NCBI GenBank assembly: GCA_934247225.1 | Contig: CAKQJE010000021.1 | Location: 1 to 49,958, forward strand | Direction: 5' to 3' | From: an uncultured Clostridia bacterium | GTDB lineage: Bacteria; Bacillota; Clostridia; Christensenellales; Borkfalkiaceae | Length of the DNA stretch: 49,958 nucleotides | Shown here: in pieces, positions 42,549 through 49,958 of the stretch | Layout: each line of letters opens with the position of its first letter | How positions within the stretch are numbered: position 1 is the stretch's first letter | The notes under the pieces: generated by a model | What the model was told of the DNA's origin: nothing | What the model saw: the letters and a program-made list of their open reading frames with translations, nothing else | Databases searched by the model: none | Program-made: the position numbers and the translations under genes

Positions 42549-43145
42549 TTATTTTTTATCGATATCGTTTATAATTGTAAACAACTTTTCTTTCAAGTCG
42601 TCTAAACTGCCGTTATTATCTACAATAAACACGTTATCGGATTGCAGGATTTTTTCATAGTCGAATTGAGATTTTACAACTTTTCTTACTTCTTCCTCGC
42701 TTTTTCCGTCTCTCGACATCGTGTTTATTAACCTTACGTCGAATTTTCTTTTTATAACAAAAACATAATCGAACAGCTTATCATACCCCTCTTCGAACAA
42801 TATCGGGACTTCGGCAAAAACAATCTTTTCGCTTTCAGCCCGTGAGATTTTATCCGCTAAAATCTTCATAACTACGGGGTGGGTATATTCGTTAAGCCTT
42901 TTCAGTGCGTTTTTATCGGTAAAAACCAAGTCGGATACAGCATTTTTATTAAACTCTGTTTTACCGTTCGTCATTATCGGCGGCACGCCCATATACTCCG
43001 AAAGCGAAATAACAAATTCTTCGTTTTTTAAAAGGTCGTTATATATTTTATCTGCGGAAAAACATTTGTATCCCGACTCTTTAAGAATCTTTACCGCAAC
43101 GGATTTACCGCTTCCTATCCCGCCCGTAATAGCAATTTTAAACAT
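42549..43145 (-). CDS. coaE: Dephospho-CoA kinase
   Basis: 198 aa. P-loop GGIGSGKS (8-15), then the family's SADKIYNDLL and EVPILFEEGYDK segments. It phosphorylates dephospho-CoA, the last step of CoA synthesis. The start overlaps the polA stop by 1 nt (TAATG), the common polA-coaE pairing in Bacillota. Normal length. Confidence 0.94.
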   Translation of the reverse strand: MFKIAITGGIGSGKSVAVKILKESGYKCFSADKIYNDLLKNEEFVISLSEYMGVPPIMTNGKTEFNKNAVSDLVFTDKNALKRLNEYTHPVVMKILADKISRAESEKIVFAEVPILFEEGYDKLFDYVFVIKRKFDVRLINTMSRDGKSEEEVRKVVKSQFDYEKILQSDNVFIVDNNGSLDDLKEKLFTIINDIDKK

Positions 43146-45715
43146 TATTTAGCGTCAAACCACCTTTTTCCGCATTCTGTTTCAACAATCAAAGGCACCG
43201 ATAACGAAACCGCGGATTGCATTTGTTCCTTTAATATATCAAGAACGGTTTCAACCTCATCGGGATGCGCGTCGACAATAAGTTCGTCGTGTACCTGCAA
43301 AATCAACTTCGATTTTAAGTTCATTTCCTTCATTTTATTATGAACCTTAACCATAGCTATTTTTATGATATCGGCGGCTGTCCCTTGCAAAGGCATATTC
43401 ATTGCCGCTCTCTCGCCGAACGAACGCAAATTGAAATTAGACGAATTTATTTCTTTAATATATCTTTTTCTTCCGAGCAACGTCTTCACATAACCGTTTT
43501 CACGAGCAAATTCTACGTTTTTATCCATATATTCTTTTACGCTCGGGTACATTTCGAAATATTTTTTTATATACTCGCCCGCTCTTTTCGGCGAAATTTT
43601 AAGTTGTTCGGCAAGACCGTAATCCGATATGCCGTAGATTATTCCGAAATTAACGGCTTTTGCGCTCTGTCGCATTTCCTTTGTAACCTCGTTTAACGGA
43701 ACGCCGAAAACTTGCGACGCGGTTAAAGCGTGGATGTCGCCGTTATTTTTGAAAGTTTCGATTAAAGGTTTGCAACCGCTGAAATGAGCAAGCAATCTCA
43801 ATTCTATCTGAGAATAATCCGCACCCGCGATTTTTCCGTTTTCAAAAGAGGAAATAAACAGTTTTCTTATTTCCTTACCCTCTTTATCTCTGATTGGAAT
43901 ATTTTGCAAATTAGGTTCTTTCGAAGACAGCCTGCCCGTACTTGTCAACGTCTGATTGAAACAGGTATGCACAAGCCCCGTTTTTTTATCGATAAGCGGC
44001 TCGAAACCCTTTACGTACGCCGAATAAATCTTCTGCAAACGTCTGTACTCCAAAAGAGCGGGAATTATCGGATGTTCGCCGTTCATAGACTCCAAAATAT
44101 CCGCGCTTGTCGAATATCCCGTTTTCGTTTTGTTCCTTTTTTTGGTTTTCAGTCCGAGCTTTTCAAACAAAACTATACCGAGTTGTTTTGGACTGTTTAT
44201 ATTGAAATTCTCCCCCGCAAGCGAAATTATTTCCGTGCTTAACGCGTTAAGTCGTTTTTCAAAATCGGAACTCATACGCAAAAGAGCGTCTCTGTCGATC
44301 TTAAATCCCGCCTGCTCCATATCGAATAAAACATCATTAAGCGGAAGCTCTAAGTCCCTGTATAAGTCGATTAAACCCTCTTTTTTGAGCTTATCACCAA
44401 CAATTTCCGAGATGGAATAAAGCGACGATGAGGGACGATTTCTATCCAGCCCGTAGCTATCGATCGCATCGAATAACGATTCGTCTTTCCCGCTGAAATC
44501 GGCAAGGTATTTCTGAATGGAAATATCGTCGACATGAGCGTCGAATGAAATTCCGTATTTTATAAATTGCGTTTTAAAAGCTTTTTTAGACCAAAGAATA
44601 ATATTTCTGTTTTTATCCGCAAAAAGAGGTTTTAATGCCGCAACGCACTCCTCGAAAGAAACCCCTTCATCAAAAAAGTTCTCGGGGATTTTGAGAAAAT
44701 ATTCATTTGTTCCGTCGGAAACGTAAATATCGTTTTCATAAACGACGGCTATTTTCTTATTTGTATCGAAATCGGGTAATTTCTCACCTGATTTCACTTT
44801 GTAAAAATTACCGACCGCCGGCTTTGCGATTTCTTTTATTTCGGCAACTTCGATATTTTCATTCGAAAAGACCGATTCCTTTTTCAGAAGATTTTTAAAT
44901 TCAAGCTTTAAAAACAATTCTTTTGCCGCCGCGGGGAACGGAAATTTATACGTAAGTTTGTCAAGCGTCAACGAAATGTTAACTTTTGTATCGATTGTCG
45001 CCAAAGTTTTCGACAGCTCTGCGATTTCTCTGGAAGTTTCGATACGTTCTTTAAGTTTTCCTTTAAGTTCGGAAGTGTGTTCGTAAAGATTTTCGAGTGT
45101 TCCGTAAGTTTTTACAAGGCTTAACGCCGTCTTTTCCCCCACTCCGCTTACCCCCGGAATATTATCGGAATTATCGCCCATTAAGCTCTTTAAATCTATT
45201 ATTTGCGGAGGATTTATGCCTGTTTTTTCGACAAAATTTTCGTCTGTGTATATTTCGACTTCGGTTATTCCTCGTTTCGTGAATAACACCTCGGTATGAT
45301 CGTTGACAAGTTGAAAACTATCCTTATCTCCCGTTACTATGACCGATTTTACGTCAAACATTCTCGAAAGAGTACCGAGAATATCGTCGGCTTCGATTCC
45401 CGCCTGTTCGTAGCGAGCTATACCGAGCGTGTCAAGAACTCCTTTAAGTAAGTCTATCTGCGGGCGCAGCTCTTCGGGCATAGGTTTTCTCGTCCCCTTA
45501 TACTCGGAATACATTTTGTGCCTGAACGTCGGTTCTTTTCTGTCAAAAGCGACAAGCATATATTGCGGTTTAATGTCGGAAATAAGCTTTATAAGCATAT
45601 TCACGAAAGCATATACGGCATTTGTCGGCGTACCGTCGTTCGTCGTAAGAATCGGCGTTGCGTAAAACGCTCTGTTTATAAGGCTGTTTCCGTCGATTAA
45701 AATAAGACTATCCAT
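43145..45715 (-). CDS. polA: DNA polymerase I
   Basis: 856 aa from MDSLILIDGNSL (AAAGGA upstream; an in-frame extension to 45997 runs into the tRNA-Leu region and is rejected). The 5'-3' exonuclease domain spans about 1-290, the 3'-5' exonuclease domain about 300-450 lacks clear DEDD residues and is probably inactive, as in Bacillus Pol I; polymerase motifs A (DYSQIELRLLAH), B (RQSAKAVNFGIIYG) and C (QVHDELIVD) are intact. Repair and Okazaki-fragment processing. Confidence 0.95.
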   Translation of the reverse strand: MDSLILIDGNSLINRAFYATPILTTNDGTPTNAVYAFVNMLIKLISDIKPQYMLVAFDRKEPTFRHKMYSEYKGTRKPMPEELRPQIDLLKGVLDTLGIARYEQAGIEADDILGTLSRMFDVKSVIVTGDKDSFQLVNDHTEVLFTKRGITEVEIYTDENFVEKTGINPPQIIDLKSLMGDNSDNIPGVSGVGEKTALSLVKTYGTLENLYEHTSELKGKLKERIETSREIAELSKTLATIDTKVNISLTLDKLTYKFPFPAAAKELFLKLEFKNLLKKESVFSNENIEVAEIKEIAKPAVGNFYKVKSGEKLPDFDTNKKIAVVYENDIYVSDGTNEYFLKIPENFFDEGVSFEECVAALKPLFADKNRNIILWSKKAFKTQFIKYGISFDAHVDDISIQKYLADFSGKDESLFDAIDSYGLDRNRPSSSLYSISEIVGDKLKKEGLIDLYRDLELPLNDVLFDMEQAGFKIDRDALLRMSSDFEKRLNALSTEIISLAGENFNINSPKQLGIVLFEKLGLKTKKRNKTKTGYSTSADILESMNGEHPIIPALLEYRRLQKIYSAYVKGFEPLIDKKTGLVHTCFNQTLTSTGRLSSKEPNLQNIPIRDKEGKEIRKLFISSFENGKIAGADYSQIELRLLAHFSGCKPLIETFKNNGDIHALTASQVFGVPLNEVTKEMRQSAKAVNFGIIYGISDYGLAEQLKISPKRAGEYIKKYFEMYPSVKEYMDKNVEFARENGYVKTLLGRKRYIKEINSSNFNLRSFGERAAMNMPLQGTAADIIKIAMVKVHNKMKEMNLKSKLILQVHDELIVDAHPDEVETVLDILKEQMQSAVSLSVPLIVETECGKRWFDAK

Positions 45716-45909
45716 AAAAAAATTCCTTTTAAGGCATTTAAATCGTTGATTTTTTATTATAAATATGATATCATAATAAAGCGTTGTGAACGTAAACTTA
45801 TTATTGCACAAAAACAATAAAAAATCAAGCGATAAACAAAACAGTATTAAAACTCTTTGTTTTTCTGTCAGATTATGTTTAATGCAATATGACGTTAAAC
45901 GCGAAATAT

Positions 45910-45996
45910 GCCGCTGTGGTGGAATTGGCAGACGCGCGGGACTCAAAATCCCGTGGTAGCGATACCGTGTCGGTTCGACCCCGACCAGCGGCACCA
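45910..45996 (+). tRNA. tRNA-Leu (CAA)
   Basis: GCCGCTG pairs with CAGCGGC, anticodon loop CTCAAAA giving CAA, class II variable arm (TGGTAGCGATACCG), T loop GGTTCGACCCC, then A and encoded CCA. Confidence 0.93.
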
Positions 45997-45998
45997 TT

Positions 45999-46036
45999 AA
46001 AACAGGAAGTATTTCGATACTTTCTGTTTTATTTTT
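45999..46036 (+). terminator. Intrinsic terminator of tRNA-Leu
   Basis: AAAACAG...AAGTAT pairs with ATACTT...CTGTTTT around a TTCG tetraloop, followed by ATTTTTTT. Nothing supported lies in 46037-46160. Confidence 0.75.
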
Positions 46037-46162
46037 TTCTAAAAAATACTTATCAATGCTATTATTCTATTCGTTTCATTTTCGCACGTTTTTATTTTCC
46101 CGATTTTTCCCAATCTATTTGCTTGTTAAAAACTGCAAAAATAAAACTCACTGCAATTAGAC

Positions 46163-46220
46163 GTGCATTTAATCTTGACGAGCGGGCGCGGCGCAAGCGC
46201 CGCGCCCGTCTTAAATGCAC
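46163..46220 (+). other. Rolling-circle double-strand origin, bulged hairpin (second element)
   Basis: Outer stem GTGCATTTAA/TTAAATGCAC (46163-46172 with 46211-46220). Inner 12-bp stem (46183-46194 with 46197-46208, loop AA). The left strand carries a 10-nt bulge TCTTGACGAG (46173-46182). The first origin has the same build and TCTTGATACGAG at the same place. It lies about 300 nt past the end of the second rep gene. Nicking is inferred. Confidence 0.7.
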
Positions 46221-46250
46221 TCTACGATTTTCACAACTATTTTTCAGAAA

Positions 46251-46501
46251 AAGAGCGGTGGCGGCAAGCCGCTACACCGCTCTTCCTTGTCCGACACTGT
46301 CGCTCATTTTTATATAAAAAAATTACGTTGTACGACAAATACCCCCAGCGTTCGCTGCGGGCATTTTTTAAGGTCGGGAAGGCTCTGCCGCCTTCCGTGA
46401 TTATATAGTCGGACTTTCGTCCGACGGACTGCCATTAAGAGGAATTACCCCTCTAACCCGTCGGCAACTCCATATATCTCCCTTACGGTCGATTTGCCGA
46501 C
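46251..46501. repeat. Tract of six hairpins between origin and rep
   Basis: Hairpins at 46251-46284 (15 bp with a 2-nt bulge), 46342-46361, 46377-46396, 46408-46425 (GTCGGAC/GTCCGAC), 46438-46454 and 46460-46501 (GTCGGCAA/TTGCCGAC). No gene. Filamentous phages hold hairpins for packaging and for second-strand priming in such a region; that role is inferred. Confidence 0.6.
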
Positions 46502-46522
46502 TACTCCCCTTTAAACTACTAA

Positions 46523-47434
46523 CTATGATACATCGTATTGCCGCCGAATATCGAGTATCGTCCCGAACAGAACGTCGTCATAAACCATATATTTCGCTCC
46601 GTAAGGCACTTTATATCCGAAAATTATATCTTCGTCGCTAAGTTCAAGCGTTATCGTGCCGTCTATTCCTCGCGAGTAATAGACGTTCTCGTCGTGCTTT
46701 AAAATATACTTTATAATATAGTTAGATACTCCCTCAATGCTGTTTTGCCTGGATATATCCTGAAAATCGTTTCTTCCGAAGCGTTGAGCAAAAAACGAAT
46801 TTATATTGCTTTGTTTCATTTTATGGTCGAACGGGCTGTAATACTTCGATTTTTTCATAAAACCTTTCATTCTTCCCGCGGGTACGTAAGCAACGCCGTG
46901 AAAATGTAATCTTCCCGTCTTTTCGCCGCGCTCGAACACGCCCATAACGCGCCAGCCGTGGTCGGTGCATAAATGGCTGAGACAGGTTAAAAAGCTCTTT
47001 TTGAACGCTTCCTCGCTGTCGAATTTAGTGCTGTCGTATGTCTGAGTAACAAAATAATTCCAACAATGCAAGCGCGCTTTTTCCTTGAAACGATTCACGC
47101 GCATAAGCTTCGCGACAAGTATTCTTTTTAAACGCTTCTGAATGTACTCGGTAAAATTCCTGTCGAAGAAAGACATTTCGATAAAATCGGCGAACATAAA
47201 ACGTTCCTTATAAAGCTCTTTCATACGGTCGTTTATATAAGCAATCTGAACGCCTTTCTGCAATTCTTTTTCCAAGCTCTCGTTATAAGCAATCTGAAAT
47301 ATTTCGTTAAGCTCGTCGGGCGTTCTTCTGCGTTGTTTATTAAATCTTTTCGGAATATAACCGACAAGACTATCTCCGTTCATACGGCACACGTATTCGC
47401 TATGTTTTGGTATTGCAACGTTAAAATCAACCAT
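46523..47434 (-). CDS. HUH rolling-circle replication initiator (Rep), second element
   Basis: 303 aa from MVDFNVAIP, GTG-to-ATG position chosen because it lies 2 nt after the ATPase stop and GGAAGAA precedes it. HUH is H177-F-H179 in RLHFHGVAY and the candidate tyrosines are in NYIIKY (239-243). Motif I near VTQTYDS (129-135). Homologous to 476..1504 along the whole catalytic domain (YSRG, RFGRNDF) but divergent in the N-terminal third. It is followed by the hairpin tract and the origin. Confidence 0.85.
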   Translation of the reverse strand: MVDFNVAIPKHSEYVCRMNGDSLVGYIPKRFNKQRRRTPDELNEIFQIAYNESLEKELQKGVQIAYINDRMKELYKERFMFADFIEMSFFDRNFTEYIQKRLKRILVAKLMRVNRFKEKARLHCWNYFVTQTYDSTKFDSEEAFKKSFLTCLSHLCTDHGWRVMGVFERGEKTGRLHFHGVAYVPAGRMKGFMKKSKYYSPFDHKMKQSNINSFFAQRFGRNDFQDISRQNSIEGVSNYIIKYILKHDENVYYSRGIDGTITLELSDEDIIFGYKVPYGAKYMVYDDVLFGTILDIRRQYDVS

Positions 47435-47436
47435 TG

Positions 47437-49692
47437 TTATTCTTCCTCTTCCGCTCCCGAAATTCTCGTTAAATCGCTGACAAAATAACTGTTCTGGCGT
47501 TCGAGTTCCGTCTCGGTGGCGTGTATATTCTCGTAACACGGCATATCTTTAAGCCCGTATTTGCTCTTTATGGTCTTGTTGAAATAAAACCCGCTGAAAC
47601 CGTCGGTTGCAAAGCGCCGGCTATAAATCTTTTTAACCATATAATAGTATTCGTGTTCGTCGCGAACTCCGTCGAGCGTTCCTTTTTCGGTCTCGATTTT
47701 TACCGGGTAATACCCGAAAATATTGTAATCTCTTTCGTATCTTTTGTGTAAAGCCGCAAAGACCTTTGTATAAAGATAGAAAAGCAAAGATATATCGCCG
47801 CGGGCAAATCTGTAATTAAGATAAAAACTCCTGTATCGGTCCGATGCCAAACCGTAAATTATGTCGCGCATTTCGTAGAACGGCATAGCTATGCTTTTCT
47901 CGCCCTTTTCGACGATACGAACAATACTTGCAAGTTCTCTCGCGTTAGCTCCCCAGCTTTCAGGACGTTGCTCGTCGCAAACGAAGCGGACAAAACATTT
48001 GTTATGCACGTTCGCAGCGTGCCCCATCATTTTCAGTTCGGTATCGAAGAGGTCGTTTTTCTGATTTACGTCGCGACACATTTTCTTTACTTCTCTGAGT
48101 TCTAAATTGTTCCCACGCTCTTTGCCTATTTCCATTAAAAGCACTATCCCGAAATCAAAGGAATCTTTCATTATATTATCCTCGATAACCTTTCTTCCGA
48201 GCCTTAAACAGTCGTAATCTATTATATGACTATATCTCGAGATCTCGGGTAATTCCGTACTTTTGCGTTTGAAAAAATCTTCGTCCCACAGCGGGAAATT
48301 ACCACAGGATTCGAGAACAAAATCTTCTCGCACGCTGTAATTCGTAACCATTAAACTACATTCTATTATATAAATAAAGTAGGCTTTTACATAATCGCCG
48401 ATGTCCGTCCATATATCCGAAACCGCGAGATTATCGTCGTAAAAAAGACCGTAGCGGGTAAAATCATAGCCGAATATGTTTTTCGGAACGGGATCACGCC
48501 CGAACACCTTTCTTTTCATATCCGTAAACCGCTTACAAGTTGCCAAATTATATACGCCGTGATTTTCCATAGCCTTTTTTACTTGATTTTCTAAAATTAT
48601 CCAAGGGAAATTCGGGTACTTTAAAAATATTTCGAGAAGTATATCCAAAGCTTGCTGACGAAAAAGCGTGGTTATGGATAACCCCATATCCGTTACGCAA
48701 GTCGTTTTGCCCGTTCTCATTCCGCCAACAATAAGAATTACTATCGGCTGATTATTTATAAAACCCTCGTTCTTCCTCTCCATATGGTTTAAACGCCGAT
48801 AACCGATTTTCTCTCTTATAACGCACAGTAAAATATACCCCATAAGACACCAGATCGGCACGGGAATAAACTTCAGCATAACGCTTAAATCGATCAATAG
48901 TTTGTAAACTTGCCGATAGAGGTGAACGAAGTCGAACGAGAATATAAAGTAAACGTAAAATGCGATCGCTTCGATACCTATCGAAATAATATTAAAGTTG
49001 AAAAGCCACACGAAAAGCCATATTTTGTAGTAATACGAATGCTCTTTCGCGAACGTCAGAACTCGGTTTATAACTCGTTTTATAGGCGTAATAACTCTTC
49101 TTTCAAATCGTTTAAAGGCTAAAAGCTGTTTCGATTGCCTGTAGTAATTATTGTTATACTTTTTCAGCTCGAAGTTAAGTAAAAGCTTGAATACGAAAAA
49201 GAACGGAAAGAGCGTTAAAAGTATCAATGAAAAATAATACAGGAAATTTACAAGGTCGTAAAAATAACTTTTTACGTTATCCCACGAAACGAAAAGCTCC
49301 CAGTATCTTTTCCATTTAATTACGAATTCTTCCCACTCAAAAGGAATAAGAGCTTGCGACTTGATTATCTGAAAATTTTCGAGCCAGTCCCAGAACGGGT
49401 ATTTCTGAACGTCCGCAACCGTCGGAACTACGGCGTTTTTGATTTCGAAAAGCTCACAAAAATAATAAGCAAAAGACAGTCCGAGGTCGCGCAAGCTCTC
49501 GAACAGTCTCCCGATTGAATACGGAAACATTAAAAACGTCGTGGAAACGGTTAAAACAGTTACCGCAATAAATAAAATATGTAATTTGTCAAGCGGCTTT
49601 TTCTCGGCTACTTCCTTTCTCGGAAGAATATCGTAAATATTCTTTACGTGTTTAAGCTTGTCCTTTTTATCCTTTTTGTTAGACCGTTTCAT
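47437..49692 (-). CDS. Zot/pI-like membrane ATPase, second element
   Basis: 751 aa from the ATG overlapping the stop of the small gene upstream (ATGA); a GTG 9 nt earlier is also possible. Hydrophobic segments near 41-60, 146-172, 226-255 (pair) and 277-295 precede an ATPase with canonical Walker A GGMRTGKT (about 323-330 from this start), MEIGKERGN (Walker B-like) and DEQRPESWGANAR. It is clearly homologous to 1509..3626, with which it shares TM layout, motifs and gene order, but here the P-loop is intact. Confidence 0.72.
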   Translation of the reverse strand: MKRSNKKDKKDKLKHVKNIYDILPRKEVAEKKPLDKLHILFIAVTVLTVSTTFLMFPYSIGRLFESLRDLGLSFAYYFCELFEIKNAVVPTVADVQKYPFWDWLENFQIIKSQALIPFEWEEFVIKWKRYWELFVSWDNVKSYFYDLVNFLYYFSLILLTLFPFFFVFKLLLNFELKKYNNNYYRQSKQLLAFKRFERRVITPIKRVINRVLTFAKEHSYYYKIWLFVWLFNFNIISIGIEAIAFYVYFIFSFDFVHLYRQVYKLLIDLSVMLKFIPVPIWCLMGYILLCVIREKIGYRRLNHMERKNEGFINNQPIVILIVGGMRTGKTTCVTDMGLSITTLFRQQALDILLEIFLKYPNFPWIILENQVKKAMENHGVYNLATCKRFTDMKRKVFGRDPVPKNIFGYDFTRYGLFYDDNLAVSDIWTDIGDYVKAYFIYIIECSLMVTNYSVREDFVLESCGNFPLWDEDFFKRKSTELPEISRYSHIIDYDCLRLGRKVIEDNIMKDSFDFGIVLLMEIGKERGNNLELREVKKMCRDVNQKNDLFDTELKMMGHAANVHNKCFVRFVCDEQRPESWGANARELASIVRIVEKGEKSIAMPFYEMRDIIYGLASDRYRSFYLNYRFARGDISLLFYLYTKVFAALHKRYERDYNIFGYYPVKIETEKGTLDGVRDEHEYYYMVKKIYSRRFATDGFSGFYFNKTIKSKYGLKDMPCYENIHATETELERQNSYFVSDLTRISGAEEEE

Positions 49693-49775
49693 ACGCGACA
49701 CCCCGTCGAAACGAAATAGCCGACAAACACCGCTATTACAATGTATAAAAATACTTTAAGTAATTTTTTTGCCAT
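49689..49775 (-). CDS. 28-aa membrane protein before the second ATPase
   Basis: RBS AAAGGAGCGGG, ATG at 49775, MAKKLLKVFLYIVIA...; one transmembrane helix and a Cys near the end. Its stop overlaps the ATPase start. It is positionally equivalent to 3604..3747, which supports a conserved two-gene unit. Confidence 0.55.
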   Translation of the reverse strand: MAKKLLKVFLYIVIAVFVGYFVSTGCRV

Positions 49776-49798
49776 TTTCCCGCTCCTTTAATTTTGTT

Positions 49799-49958
49799 TT
49801 ATTTTTTCTTTTTCGAAAAAGAAAATTTCAGCTTTTTGAAAATCTTCGGCATTTTGATTTTTACCTTATTGCCCTTTGTAAGGAATTTACGTGCACTGCT
49901 GATTTTGGTATTCAGGTCATTTACATCAATATTTGGTGACAGCCGGATTTCCTTGATC
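49799..49958 (-). pseudogene. infC: infC (IF-3) fragment, C-terminus replaced
   Basis: 52 codons visible; the 5' part is outside. KEIRLSPNIDVNDLNTKISS then ARKFLTKGNKVK matches the start of the IF-3 C-terminal domain (Bacillus: KEVRLSP...NTKLRNARKFLEKGDKVK). After KVK the family has a RF(K/R)GR block and about 50 more residues; here it reads IKMPKIFKKLKFSFSKKKK and stops. The last part includes a perfect 22-bp palindrome (49804-49825). IF-3 without this half should not work. Either a chromosomal infC disrupted at the element edge, or a captured copy. Confidence 0.7.

Noticed and set aside
45716..45997. N-terminal extension of DNA polymerase I
   Set aside because: The extension runs through the tRNA-Leu gene on the other strand; the conserved start MDSLILIDGNSL at 45715 has the RBS.
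47435..47539. Longer start for the second Rep
   Set aside because: It overlaps the end of the ATPase gene; the ATG at 47434 has an RBS and matches the spacing in the first element.

Overview
The window looks like chromosome from an uncultured, gut-type Clostridia (Bacillota). The evidence is strong AGGAGG ribosome-binding sites, TTGACA-17-TATAAT-type promoters, host coaE-polA beside tRNA-Ser and tRNA-Leu, and mobile elements built on large serine recombinases, a MobV relaxase and Com-like or sigma-like small proteins. The species cannot be named from sequence alone. Only about 42.2-46.0 kb is ordinary host chromosome; the rest is accessory DNA.

Region A (1 to about 14.9 kb, resuming at 36.93-38.14 kb) is an inovirus-like (filamentous-phage-like) prophage. 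One long leftward module holds an HTH protein, small unknowns, a sigma-70 region-4-like protein, a small beta-rich protein, a terminator, two tandem membrane-anchored Ig-like paralogues, another anchored protein, a signal-peptide protein with a C-terminal anchor, a 47-aa membrane protein, a Zot/pI-like membrane ATPase and an HUH Rep. After rep lies a bulged hairpin carrying CTTGATA, the nick-site core of pC194/pUB110 and phiX174. A control region (Com-like zinc ribbon, LexA/S24 repressor, WYL regulator, AAA ATPase) separates this module from a rightward large serine integrase. The HTH gene and the integrase share a 29-bp palindromic promoter element, which ties the two arms into one unit.

Region B (14947-36933) is a complete ~22-kb integrative mobilizable element (IME) inserted inside the prophage integrase gene. 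Removing it at a GG dinucleotide restores an in-frame 523-aa integrase. The ends carry 14-bp terminal inverted repeats, each exactly 11 nt inside the GG. Its mobility block is an oriT, a MobV relaxase (probably starting at ATT), a TnpW-like protein and a TnpX/TndX-like serine recombinase. Its cargo looks like a plant-glycoside programme: tannase/feruloyl-esterase-like enzyme, TetR, serine hydrolase, GH78 rhamnosidase, two esterases, a membrane AraC regulator, a lipoprotein, an LplA/YteP/YtcP-type sugar ABC transporter, a GH3 glucosidase and a HAD phosphatase.

Region C (38.1-42.2 kb) is AT-rich. It has a DUF2971 gene cut short exactly where the prophage integrase ends (probable attR), a HEPN-like gene split at an A9 run, a decayed recombinase tail and an IS3-family transposase. 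Region D (42.3-46.0 kb) holds tRNA-Ser, coaE, polA and tRNA-Leu. Region E (46.16-49.96 kb) is a second inovirus-like module: the same bulged origin, a tract of six hairpins, rep, a Zot-like ATPase and a 28-aa membrane protein. Directly upstream is an infC (IF-3) reading frame that breaks off mid-domain at the window edge.

The most interesting points are the matched rolling-circle origins of two filamentous-phage-like elements, and the nested arrangement in which a carbohydrate-cargo IME has inactivated, possibly reversibly, the prophage integrase.
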